A stretch of 64,000 nt of DNA from Diphasiastrum complanatum. Taxonomy: Eukaryota > Streptophyta > Lycopodiopsida > Lycopodiales > Lycopodiaceae. Under the pieces are notes generated by a model. It saw only the letters and a program-made list of their open reading frames with translations, searched no databases and was not told the origin of the DNA. The stretch lies in the NCBI GenBank assembly GCA_029204225.1, contig CM055114.1:11157634-11221633 (forward strand). Reading direction: 5' to 3'. A program made the position numbers and the translations under genes. Below, one piece after another: positions 46,542 through 57,082 of this stretch (its first letter is position 1; each line of letters starts with the position of its first letter).

Positions 46542-49500
46542 TCTCCCAACTGACGTTGGTTGAATGTGACGCCTGCCTTAATGATGTCAAACAGAGAATA
46601 GATCATCCCTCTATTAATGTCAACCTTGCGTTCATGAGGATGATAAATCTTCACCCTACTATTGTTTACAACAAACAGTACCCCTGATGGATTTTGCCAA
46701 AAAAATCAACACATTGTTGCCAAAGATGTCCAAAATTTTATATGGTCCTTCCCAATCTTAATCCTTTGATTTCAAGGTATTCGTTATGCTCCCTGTATGA
46801 TACAACACTAAATCTCCTTTTCTCAATTCTCGTTCATGTATGTGCTTATTGAACCATCGAGCCTGTTGTTGTTTAATTACCCAAATTTTCCAATAAGCAT
46901 ATCCTCTATGCTCTTCCGGCTTCTCTAGTGCATGCAAACGTTCACGTAGTGCTTCATCTGGCCCTAGATTGTACGCGGCTTGTAGACACAAAGTTGGAAA
47001 AATAAATTCATATGAAATAATGGCGTTGGCTCCATAAACCAGCTGGAATGGTGTGAAACCGATATAGATCTTGTAGGCTGTTCGATACGCCCACAATGCC
47101 AATTGCAAAAATTCGTGCCATGAGCCCCCCCTGTTCTAATACCTGCTTAGTTAATATAGCTTTTAAGGTTTTATTGGTGGCTTTAGCCTGGCCATTACCA
47201 CGTGGGTAGTATGAAGTCGATGTCTTGTGAATAATTCGGAATAGATACATCATCTCCTTCAATGTATCATTCACAAAATGTGGTCCTCTATCAGACACAA
47301 TTTTCAGAGGACATCCAAATCGGATTAGAATATTATTAAATATAAATCTGGCAGTGGATTTTACAATATTGTCTTGCAAAGATTTTGCTTTCGCCCACTT
47401 CGTAGCATAATCAATTGCTATAACAATGTATTTATGACCATTTGCAAATTGTGGATTTATCTTTCCAATAAAATCTAATCCCCATTGCTGAAATGGCTCA
47501 ATTGGCTGTAAAGGCACCAATGGATAATCCATCGTGGGTACTAGCCTCCCCTGCCTCTGGCACACATCATAATGGTGACAGAAAGTTGTAGCGTCTTTCC
47601 AAAGTGTGGGCCATCAAAATCGTACTTGTAAAATCTTCTGCATTGTAATTTTAGATGCAAAATGCCCCCCCCCCCCCCCCCCCCCACGGCTCTTGAGTGC
47701 ACTTCATCAATAATAGCCCCAACATCTTTGGACTGCACGCAATGTCGCAAAACTTGATCATGGCCATGTTTATACAATTGGCCCACAATGACTAGAAAAC
47801 CACGCAATCGCCAATTCAGTTGGCAGCATTGGGACTTCTTGAAATGCCCAGGGAAAGTCCCTTGTGTTAAGAAATTAAATAAATCGGTGTACCAGGAATC
47901 ATACACCAGCTCTGAAACAAATAATTGCGCATCAGGCATCTGGTCTATTCCTTCTTCCTCATTATCTGTCTCAATATAGGATAATTGATTTGCAACAGTG
48001 TGCACTCTTCCAGGCCAAATCATGTATAAGATACAACAATGGCTGATGATCCATATATGCAATAAATTTATTAGCTAGTAAAAAGTGCCAAAATCTCTGA
48101 AGAGCGAAGATCAAATTCAATGCCTCCCATTCTGTTGTTGAGTAATTCCTCTATGTTGGTGTCAGCTGCTTGCTAGCATAATATACCAGATGATTATAAC
48201 CCTTCTCCTCACCCGGCTGTGATAACACGCAACCAACGGCCACCTGAGAAGCATCGCAATGCACATGAAATGGTTTGCTCCAATCTGATGGTCGAAGTAG
48301 GTGCATTGACTAGTGCATCGACCATATTCTTAAAACATATGATAGTGACTTTGTATACCACTCCTTTCTTAAGGACTTCATATAGAACATGAGTCCTATC
48401 CGAATATGCATATATGTACCGTCGATGATAACCCGTCATCCCTAATAATGTTTGCATCTCTTTTGTAGACTTCGGGAAACACATATTTTTTATTACCTCA
48501 ATTTTTGTTGGATCAACAGATAAACCTTCCTTTGAAATGATCTGTCCCAGCAATACTCCACTTCTCACACATAAAGTACATTTGTCTAGATTAAGGTTGA
48601 TACCATATTCATAACTTCATTGGAAACACTTCTCCAAATAATCCAAATGATCATTCGTGTCTCCATATAAACAAAAATCATCTAGAAAGATTTTCATAAA
48701 ACAATCCAAATAATCGTAAAAGGCCTTAGTCATGACCTTTTGAAAGGCGATCGATGAATTCTTCAACCCAAATGGCATCACCTTGTATGCATACTCTCCC
48801 CATTCATGTCCAACGACTTCATCCAGAATTTGTTCTGTTAGTGAAGCGAAAAATGATTCTTAATAGAAGGAATTCAATTTGCGGTAGTCCACACACACCG
48901 ACAAATTGCCATTCTTCTAAGGCACGATCACTATATGACTCAACCAAGGTGTATAATCAATAGCATATATAAAGCCCACCTTGACCGATTTTTCAATCTC
49001 CGCTCAAACGCGGTGAACATGCTTCAAGTTCATTTTGTATCGTTGTTGCCGAATTGGCCTGACATCAATAGTGACATCGATGGTATGCTCATAGACTTCC
49101 TTCGGTACCCCTTGCAACTCATCATATGACCACGCAAAGACCACTTTATATTTTTTAAATAATTCTGCTGCTTTTGCAATAGATTTTGGAGTATGATTCA
49201 CACCCATAAATACTTATTTGGGATTCTCTTCCGTTACCAATTTAATCTTTAAGAGTTTTTCCCTAGCTATTTGAGTCGGGTGCAACCTTGCTAGTTCCTC
49301 CTTTAAGGTTCGAGATTCGTCAATAACTTCCAAAACTTCTTGATTCCTTGGTCGTGTAAATCATTTTCCTCATATGGACTCCCCACCGAGTCTCTCTCTA
49401 ATGCATTAGATGTGACAACGTCAACTGCAAATAAATTAATCACGCTAGACAAATGTGCCACTCCCACCGGTATATAATCTGGGAACAAACTTGTGAATTG

Positions 49501-51601
49501 GAGATCCTCTTTGGATTCTTCCATCAACGGTTGGAAAAGCAACTCCTCAACTATCTCGACCCCAACCGGTCGGACCGCAAAATTCAGCCTACCCTGATGC
49601 GTCTATAACTGGATCATTTTCCCTTCTGCGGGAATTGTCACTACACTCGTTGCCCAATCATGCAATGCTTTAGCAGCTCGTAACCAGAGTCTTCCCAATA
49701 GAACATGATATACATCTGTGCCCGTGGGTAATCTCATAACGACAAAATTCAATAGAAATTTCAATTCCTTGATATATACAGGAATCTTTTGAATCTCTCC
49801 GACTAGAGAATATCACGTATGGTTAGCCATGCATATGACTAAAAGACTCTTATGCAACGTGACATATTTCAATTTGTTATATGTTTCTTCTGAGATGATA
49901 TTCACTCCCGCACCACCATCAATTTGAACTCCTTTTGATACTTAGCCCCTGAATATCAATTTCGAATGTAGGAGCAATGTCTTGCTCCGTTGATTGAATG
50001 ATCGCATTGATTGGCGCAGGAGGAACTCCTTCCGGTATCTTAAACCCCGACAATTTAGACCCTTTTTGATTTTGTTAAATAGGGTGCTCTTTGCATCACC
50101 TGAACGAATTCGACGATCTGATTAGCTACTACATCCACCAATTCATTGGAGGAATTCGGCCCTTGTGTATGGTGCAACTGATGTAGCACTTCTTGACGAC
50201 TTTCGTCATCTGCCCAATGTCGGTTTTAGATATTCGCAGCTCGTACTCAGCCCGATGTCTTCAATAGTTCCCTCTCGGATTATTGCCTTCCCTTTCTCTT
50301 TATGGCGAGTAACCGCTTTCACATCGGTTAACGGTGGTTTCTCAACCATAATTACCTATGCGGGTGCTTGTTGCTCAGGACCATTCATCCCTTCATGATT
50401 CCCTGGTGAATTTTGCATGACATTTTGGTCATTAAAACAATTATAAAACCGTGGTGGTGGCAATCCTCTTTCCAAATTTTTGACACACTATCGGTGATAT
50501 GAAACACAGTTAAAATACTGATGACCCCTCTGGCTGCAAAAATTGCAAACATCCTCTGGTAAGTCTGGTCGGTACTGCACTTGCCTTTGAAATAGCCATG
50601 GTGCCCCTTATTGATACGGTGTTGGGTACGACTGCATCTGTGGTGGCATCTGCTAGGTTCCTGATAAGGCCCCTATGGATGTTGCAACTGAGGTTGTGGT
50701 TGTTGCTGCTGCTGCGTCTGCATTGCAAATGCCCCTGTGGTTCTCACGGCTTGCGGTCTTCAGCATTTGTTTGTCCAATGATTATACATATTACAAATAG
50801 CACAATAACCGGTGCTATTGGGACACTCATTAATATAATGCCCTTTCTGATTACAATTGCCGCAGAAACAAACATTCCCCTACTGAAAGTCCGTAGTAAC
50901 CACCTCCTTATTGGGCGTCGATGGTTGTTCACTAGCCTTCCCCTTGTTCTTATGTTTCTTCGATCATTTCCTTTCATATGAAGAAGATGAATCATCTCTC
51001 GAACTTGTGAAATTGGAAGATTTCGAACCCGTGTCCGAATCGGAATCAGACGAATCGTTACGCCAATGATGTCGACGATATCGCCAGTATTTCTTTCTAG
51101 TTTCCTCTTCCTCCAACTGCCTCGCAACGTCCACAATTCGCTCCAGGCCTTAGATGTAGTTCCCCTTCAGAGAACCTTATGTAATCCATGTCGAAAATAT
51201 TTGATGCATTTAGTGTCTGTGAGTGGCTCTTGAAGTCTTTTCTCCGGCACTTTAAAGCATTGAACATAAGCCAACACATCCTCCTTCCGCTTCTGCTTGA
51301 TGGCCTGCAACTTATCCAAAATTTCTTCATCCTCGTGTTCTTTTCGATACCTCTTCAAAAAGGCCCTTCTCAACTCGTTCCAGCTCTGGAACTCCTGCAA
51401 CCCATATTGTGAATACCACTGTAAGACATTCCCTTTCAAAGTGGTCAAAAATAGTTCCAGTTTTTGAATATTTTCCGTTTTATGATTCGCTTGATAGACA
51501 GCTAGAAACTGGTGAATATGCATGTCTGGATCATCATGCTTCTTGCCCTTAAAACATTGAAATATCGCCGCCCGAGTACGGCCAATCGAGACAGTCTCCA
51601 T
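46542..51601 (-). pseudogene. Second Ty3/Gypsy gag-pol (decayed)
   Basis: Minus strand, right to left. Gag capsid: LFLTTLKGNVLQWYSQYG and WNELRRAFLKRY (about 51,360-51,470). Three CCHC knuckles: CGNCNQKGHYINEC, CAICNMYNHWTNKC and CNFCSQRGHQYFNC (50,860 to 50,510). Protease core DGGAGVNIISEETYNKLKY (about 49,910). RT: VFAWSYDELQGVPKEV (49,130), VPFGL-type YKVMPFGLKNSSIAFQKVM (about 48,740) and the FLDDF active site (about 48,690). RT/RNase H: LSVDPTKIEVI and LLGMTGYHRRYI. Integrase: WGLDFIGKINPQF, YIVIAIDYATKWAKAK, SDRGPHF and YYPRGNGQAKATNKT, then DWEGPYKI at the C terminus. Many frameshifts and stops, an internal RT deletion, a 21-C run and loss of the integrase catalytic Glu (Lys in GQAKATN) make it inactive. 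LTRs were not found. Confidence 0.92.
47665..47685. repeat. 21-bp poly-C tract
   Basis: An uninterrupted run of 21 C on the plus strand (poly-Gly codons on the minus) lies in the integrase zinc-binding region of the Gypsy element, where GGHF-type residues are expected. Its exact length may be unreliable in the assembly. Confidence 0.95.
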
Positions 51602-53699
51602 TTCGCGAAGAATCGTGGATTTACCCAGACCAAACTACTCGCACCCGAAGACATTGGTAATGATTACATACTTATCCCTGGTAACTCAACCCACAACTAA
51701 AAATTGCTTCTATCCAGATTATGCAACCACTAGAATCCTAACCGGCAACGGAACCAATAAAGTGTTAGGGGGTATTTTAATCACCTAACTACTTGGCACT
51801 AATCACAGCTAAATCATTAACACATTAAGAACATCCTTTACCATCAATAGGGACAAATCCGACGTAACAGAGCCTGACTCAATACCATTCACAAAGTACT
51901 ATAGATCTAGATAACCCTGTTACGTTCCACATCATTAAAATATCCTAAGACATTGCCGCAAATTGAGAGAGAATAATTATCATAGAACATTGACCATACA
52001 TTTGTTTTATGGCCAAGTCTTTTTGACTAGTTGGTGAAAATATCACTACAAATTCTTCTCCCAAGTGGGAATAATTGACAAAGCATTTTATTGGAAGGCC
52101 CTTATTTTAGGGCCCACATATTTTCTTTTCTACTTTTTTACAATCTATGATTCTCTTGCTAATTTTCAATAGGCAATAAGCTACTAATAAAAAAAAAAAA
52201 ATTGGTCTTCAAAAATCATATTTTTTTGGGGGGGAGGTGAGGAATAGTTGCCTTTCACAACATAATGTTTTATTATAATATTTGTTTTGTCTGATAGGTG
52301 TAGATAGCCAATGACACATGCATAGTTTGTTGGAATGTGTATGTGGTCATTGGATGTCACATGCACAATTAGTTGAAATGTGACATGCTAATCCTTTATT
52401 GTTTGTCCACATGAGAGTTGTTGTGCCAAGTTTAAGTTCTAATAATGTCATGAAAATTCTATTTCCAAGCTAGTTCCAAAGTACATTAAGTGAATTACAT
52501 AATTCCTAATATGCTTATGTGGTCTTTTTTTAAGCTCAAGAAATTGAAATTTATTTGGGGGCCAAATACCCTACCTTGAGGGCCTTGGGTATATGAGATT
52601 GGCTCCAAATTACAAAGAAAAAGATGAGCATACAGAATCCACCTGAAATTCAAAACTCATAATATGCTTAAAATGTTCTTTTGTGAGACTTGTAAGACTT
52701 GTCAGGTTTTGTATCATATATATTGGAATTTTCTACATATGCAATTTAGGGCATTATTTCAGGAACCAAAGAATAAATGAGGTGATTGATATGTCACAAA
52801 AAGCATTGCTTTCTATAAGGCATTTAAATCGTAAAAAATTACATAAACAAAAATTGCATTTCAAAAATAATATAATCATCCTATTACTTAAACTCACTTA
52901 GGATTAACAACTTAGCATTTAGCAAATCATTACAAATGCTTCCCACTATCGCGACAAAGCTAGAAACAGATTCATTTGGGAATTCATACACCTTGAAAAC
53001 CCTTGCCCTCAATGCTTTCCTATACATGAGAATTGTGGCATTACAAAGTGGAAATGCTTGGGGCTAGGGCTAGGGCTTTCTCTTATACAAAGATCAAAAC
53101 ATGCTTGATTTTTTCAAATTCTTCTTGAAATGAAACGATGGACATGGATGAACAAGAAGAAACACCTTCATATGAGCCTTTATTGGTAGAAAATTCATGA
53201 GACACTAATGACAAATCCCCAAAAGAAAGTTTCAAGATATTTAAATTAACAAAAAAGGAGCCTATAGTACAATTAAGGGTAGTTTCACATGGATTGGGGG
53301 TAAGTTCAAAAGGCCCAAATCCTCTACTTTGATTGGTGGAGCCACTCCAAAAAGCCTTTCCCCCATTTCACAAGGGGTGAGAGTTGACCCTAGGTGGCAT
53401 TTTAACTTGAGATACCAGGGGAAGTATCTTGAGCCTCTTGGAGTATTGGGGGTAAGTGGTGAGCCCTTTTTCTCCCCTCCAATTTAAATTTAGACAATAA
53501 ATGTTTTGCCCTCCAAATGAAGGGGGCTTTCACATGGAACGATGTGGAAGGACCTGGGCTTTCAAATTGGAGGTAAGTGGAAATTTTGAAATACGATCAG
53601 AAAAAGCTATGTAGTTGTTGTTGTTGAAAGTTCGTTGTGAATTGACTATAAGATATAAGAGAAGTGAATCGGTGGTGGTCAGCTAGCAAAGGAAAGCGA
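51602..53699. other. No gene seen
   Basis: AT-rich with a poly-A run near 52,190 and a TTTTTTTGGGGGGG block near 52,220. It probably includes the leader or LTR of the Gypsy element to its left, but no LTR ends or primer site were found. The part above 53,300 may belong to the promoter region of the reductase gene. Confidence 0.4.
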
Positions 53700-54177
53700 A
53701 GTCGCTTATTGGCATGGGAGGGGAAGTAACTCCCACTCCCATGCCAGTGCGACATGTGGCACTATTTCACCAACCTTGCCTGGCAATCTTTTGCTGGTCC
53801 CAAGATTTCCAGTACCATTGGCTCGCTAGTTCCAAGGGCGCGCAAGCACGCGGATCCCGAATTTCGGGAGCACGCCCCTCCCGGGCACGCGTGAGTATGC
53901 GAGTCCCAAAATTTTGTCACTTTTGGGAGCACCTCATGATAACGCCCATGCACACATTTATACATATGTGCTTGTTTCATTTAATAAGCCAGCAATAGTT
54001 AACTCTCCCAAAAACTTATGGGATGATTCTAAATATGCCACATGGCATTACGTGGGTGGGTCCGAAATCCTTGAGTCTCGAAATTTCCCAGTGGTCCCAA
54101 AATTTTCCGGGCACTCTGGTAGGGGCAGGGACATGTGGGGATCAAAGAGGAGTGCCGGGCATAATGTCCTCTCTGCT

Positions 54178-54183
54178 TATAAG
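54178..54183 (+). promoter_or_regulatory. Possible TATA element of the reductase gene
   Basis: ttataag lies about 130 bases before the chosen ATG. Short upstream ATGs (for example 54,211) would be in the leader if transcription starts here. Weak evidence from position only. Confidence 0.25.
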
Positions 54184-54313
54184 CAATGAGGAAAGGGAAG
54201 TCAGAAGAATATGTGTGATGGGTCAGCAATGAGAAGAAGCAAACTCACCCACAATTGCCTCTTGTAGGATTGACAAGACCCGAGATTGGTTGTTTGAAGA
54301 ATACCCATTACGC

Positions 54314-55204
54314 ATGGATGGTGTTGCAGATGGAGAGGGTATGAGTTCTAGTGACACTTCTACCTTTTACTTGACTCTCCACAATTCTGTTGTGATTCCT
54401 CGGCTGGGCTTGGGAACATTCAGAAGCAGAGGAGAGCAAGCAAAGAGTTCTGTATTATGGGCATTGCAAAGCCACTATTGTTTGATTGACACTGCATCGA
54501 TCTATAAGAATGAGGCTGAGATCGGACAAGCCCTGCGAGATTCGGGATTGGAACGAGACAAAGTGTTCATCACTAGCAAAATTTCACCATTTGAGCATGG
54601 GTATGATTCTGCTCTGTTAGCTGTTGGCAAGATACTGGAGAGGCTAGATTGTGGGTATCTAGATCTTTGCCTCATACATTGGCCAGGTGCAGCAAAACTG
54701 GATGTGAAATCTGAAGAAAATGCAGTGCGCAGAACAGAAACCTGGCAAGCTTTGGAGGACATGTACAAGCAAGGCAAATGCCGTGCAATTGGTGTTAGCA
54801 ATTACACTAAGCATCATCTAGAGGGGCTTCTTTCTGCTTGTACAATCAGGCCTATGGTAAACCAGGTGGAGTTGCATCCTTACCTTCCACAAACCCTCCT
54901 TCGTAAATACTGCACTGAAAACAATATAGTAGTTCAAGCTTATTCACCCCTAGGTTGTGGTAATCTTTTGTCTGACCCGCTAGTATCTGCTCTAGCAGCT
55001 AGATATAACCGTACACCAGCTCAGATTCTTCTCCGCTGGGGAATCCAACACGATGTTGTTGTCCTCCCTAAGTCCGTCAGGAAAGACAGAATTCAGCAGA
55101 ATGCAGAGATTTTTTATTTTCTTTTATCCAAGGATGACATGGAGTGTCTTGATGGGCTTGATCGGAATCACCACTTTTGCTGGTCATCTGAAGAAATACT
55201 TTGA
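54314..55204 (+). CDS. Aldo/keto reductase family protein
   Basis: A 296-codon intact frame encodes a cytosolic-type NADPH-dependent aldo/keto reductase, which would reduce aldehydes or ketones to alcohols in a TIM-barrel fold. Visible features: GLGTFRS near residue 38; LIDTASIYKNE holding catalytic Asp and Tyr (about residue 60); ITSKI with the catalytic Lys (about 87); LIHWPG with the catalytic His (about 119); GVSNY (about 158); NQVELHPYLPQ (about 180); YSPLGCGNLL; and PKSVRKDRIQQN, the adenine-phosphate binding loop (about 256). The full DYKH tetrad is present and the length is close to the 300-320 of the family. The first in-frame ATG is used; a second at 54,341 (MSSSDTS) is possible. 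The gene has no intron, unlike most plant AKR genes as I recall, so a retrocopy or recently acquired gene is possible. The substrate cannot be told. Confidence 0.9.
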   Translation: MDGVADGEGMSSSDTSTFYLTLHNSVVIPRLGLGTFRSRGEQAKSSVLWALQSHYCLIDTASIYKNEAEIGQALRDSGLERDKVFITSKISPFEHGYDSALLAVGKILERLDCGYLDLCLIHWPGAAKLDVKSEENAVRRTETWQALEDMYKQGKCRAIGVSNYTKHHLEGLLSACTIRPMVNQVELHPYLPQTLLRKYCTENNIVVQAYSPLGCGNLLSDPLVSALAARYNRTPAQILLRWGIQHDVVVLPKSVRKDRIQQNAEIFYFLLSKDDMECLDGLDRNHHFCWSSEEIL

Positions 55205-55640
55205 TATAATGATCTTTGGTTTAAGATTAATGGCTTATATTTAGGAGTAAGTGGTTAAGATCCTCATCGCATCACGATGTTGTTGGCACTGTATAAGGTA
55301 CTCGTATTTGTTGAGCACTTTGAGTTGATTCACGTTTTTGTCACAAGCTCTGAGATGGTTGCTTATGCTTCATAATTGTTGTCGGTTTGTTGTTGTTCAG
55401 TACAGTTTCATTTAATTTCATTTCACATAATACAGAATAGAGATGTTCGATAAAAAAAATCATTTAATGGCCCAAAACTGGACCACACTCCTCTTGAAAC
55501 TCCTGGCAAACTAATTAAGTGAATTGTTCTTGAAAACACCTATAATTTGATACCCATATTGGCATCCAAAAAACAAAATTGTGTTCCGGGAAACCCTAAT
55601 GAGAAATCCTGGATAACGTTCTGGAACGTGGGCTGTACAT
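55205..55640. other. 3' region of the reductase gene
   Basis: T-rich sequence typical of a plant 3' untranslated region; no canonical aataaa was seen. Nothing else recognisable before the Copia remnant. Confidence 0.35.
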
Positions 55641-56510
55641 CTATGTTTACAACATAAGCATTATTTGGTCGAGTAGTTGTTAGATAGATCAAACTTCCAC
55701 AAGTTGACTATATATTCTCTCATCCGCATCTTGATCTTCCTCAAATTTCGTAAGCTTGCATCCACAATCGTTGGTTTGCATTTTGACATCCCAAATTTTT
55801 CCAGAAGTTCATGAGCATATTTAGATTTAGAACTCATGCTACTCTCCACACCTCAATCCTGAGAAAGTACTATAGTGAACCAAGATCTTTTATGTCAAAC
55901 TTCGATGAGAGATCTTAATTAAAACATGATCAAAACCTATGATGATAAGATCATCGACATACATCACTACAATAACAATATAATCTTCTTCTAGCATAAC
56001 ATAAAGTGTAGGCTGCACACTACTCCTTTGAAAACCAAGCTCCTCAAATTATGTATAAATCCTCATGTACCATGCCCTGAGTGCTTGTTTGAGTCCATAC
56101 AAGGCTTTGTCGAACCTGCAGACCATGTTTTCCTGTCCTTTGACTATGTAACCCTCTGGCTGCTCCATTTATACTTCCTTTTAGAGATCCATTAAAAAAT
56201 GCACTCTTTGTACACCCATTTGTTGGATATCCCAACCAAACTGAGCAGCCAATGAGAAAACCATCCTCATAGTAGTCATCTTTGGAATTACTGCAAATGT
56301 TTCTTCATAGTTAATTTCTTCCTGTCCTTGCCTTGTGCTTATCAATGGAACTATTTGATTTGTACTTTCTTCTATAAATCCATTTATAACCCATAGCCTT
56401 TTCCCCTGTTGATAAATGCACAAGTCTCGAAGTCTTATTTTTCATAATAGAGTTGTACTCCTCATCTATAGCTTTCCTCCAAATTTTCTGTTTTTCAGCT
56501 TCTCTCAAAG
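55641..56510 (-). pseudogene. Copia RT fragment (decayed, minus strand)
   Basis: Right to left: IWRKAIDEEYNSIMKNKTSR, MGYKWIYRRKYKSNSSIDKH, INYEETFAVIPKMTTMRMVF and LAAQFGWDIQQM of the RT palm. A YGLKQA-like stretch (about 56,090), VMYVDDLIIIG (about 55,960) and a YAHELLEKFGMSKCKP segment (about 55,800) follow. Stops and frameshifts occur about every 60-80 codons. Integrase and RNase H are absent. The sequence is more diverged than the other Copia copies here. Confidence 0.85.
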
Positions 56511-56596
56511 TAGATGGATCTTAACCATTGAATTGAACGGGGCCAGTTTGAACCAACTTGCTCATTTTCTGGCCCGAATCATGGGGGAGGTCCATG

Positions 56597-56611
56597 CACG
56601 CGCGCGCGCGC

Positions 56612-56677
<66 letters not shown>
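56597..56677. repeat. (CG)n-(GA)n microsatellite
   Basis: About eight CG dinucleotides are followed by about 32 GA units. The CG run could form Z-DNA and the GA run a purine triplex; both are inferences from composition. Confidence 0.95.
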
Positions 56678-56680
<3 letters not shown>

Positions 56681-57082
56681 CATGTGCATGTGCATTTGCC
56701 TTTCAAGATTGTGCATTGTGGGAGATATGGTTGGAGAAATTTGCCATGGTTTCATTGTGAGGAGGGTTTAGGGTAGTGGATTGTGCAATGTGTTTTATGT
56801 TTTGAATTTGTGCAATGTGTATTGATGATCATTGATTGTGGATTGAATCTCGAATCTTGATCATTGATGATCATTCAACATTGATATTTTGATTTTTGTT
56901 GTGAGATGATAAATCTGGATAGATCATATGTTTGAGTCTTGATTCTTGACAGTGGACATTGTGAGAGGGGTGTAGGTACTTAATGGTTAGATTTAGCAAC
57001 TAGTTAGAAGTTGGAAATTAGTAGTTACTAGTTAGTGGTTATTATCTAATTAATAGTTGGAACTGAGAGAGAGAGAGAGACC
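56678..57082. other. No gene seen
   Basis: Simple, partly repetitive sequence (attgtggattg, gatcattgatgatcatt) ending in a short GA run at 57,066-57,080, just before the hAT coding start. Confidence 0.45.

Noticed and set aside
56521-56760. Open frames rich in Arg-Glu or Ser-Leu around 56.6 kb
   Set aside because: They come from translating the GA microsatellite; no real protein.
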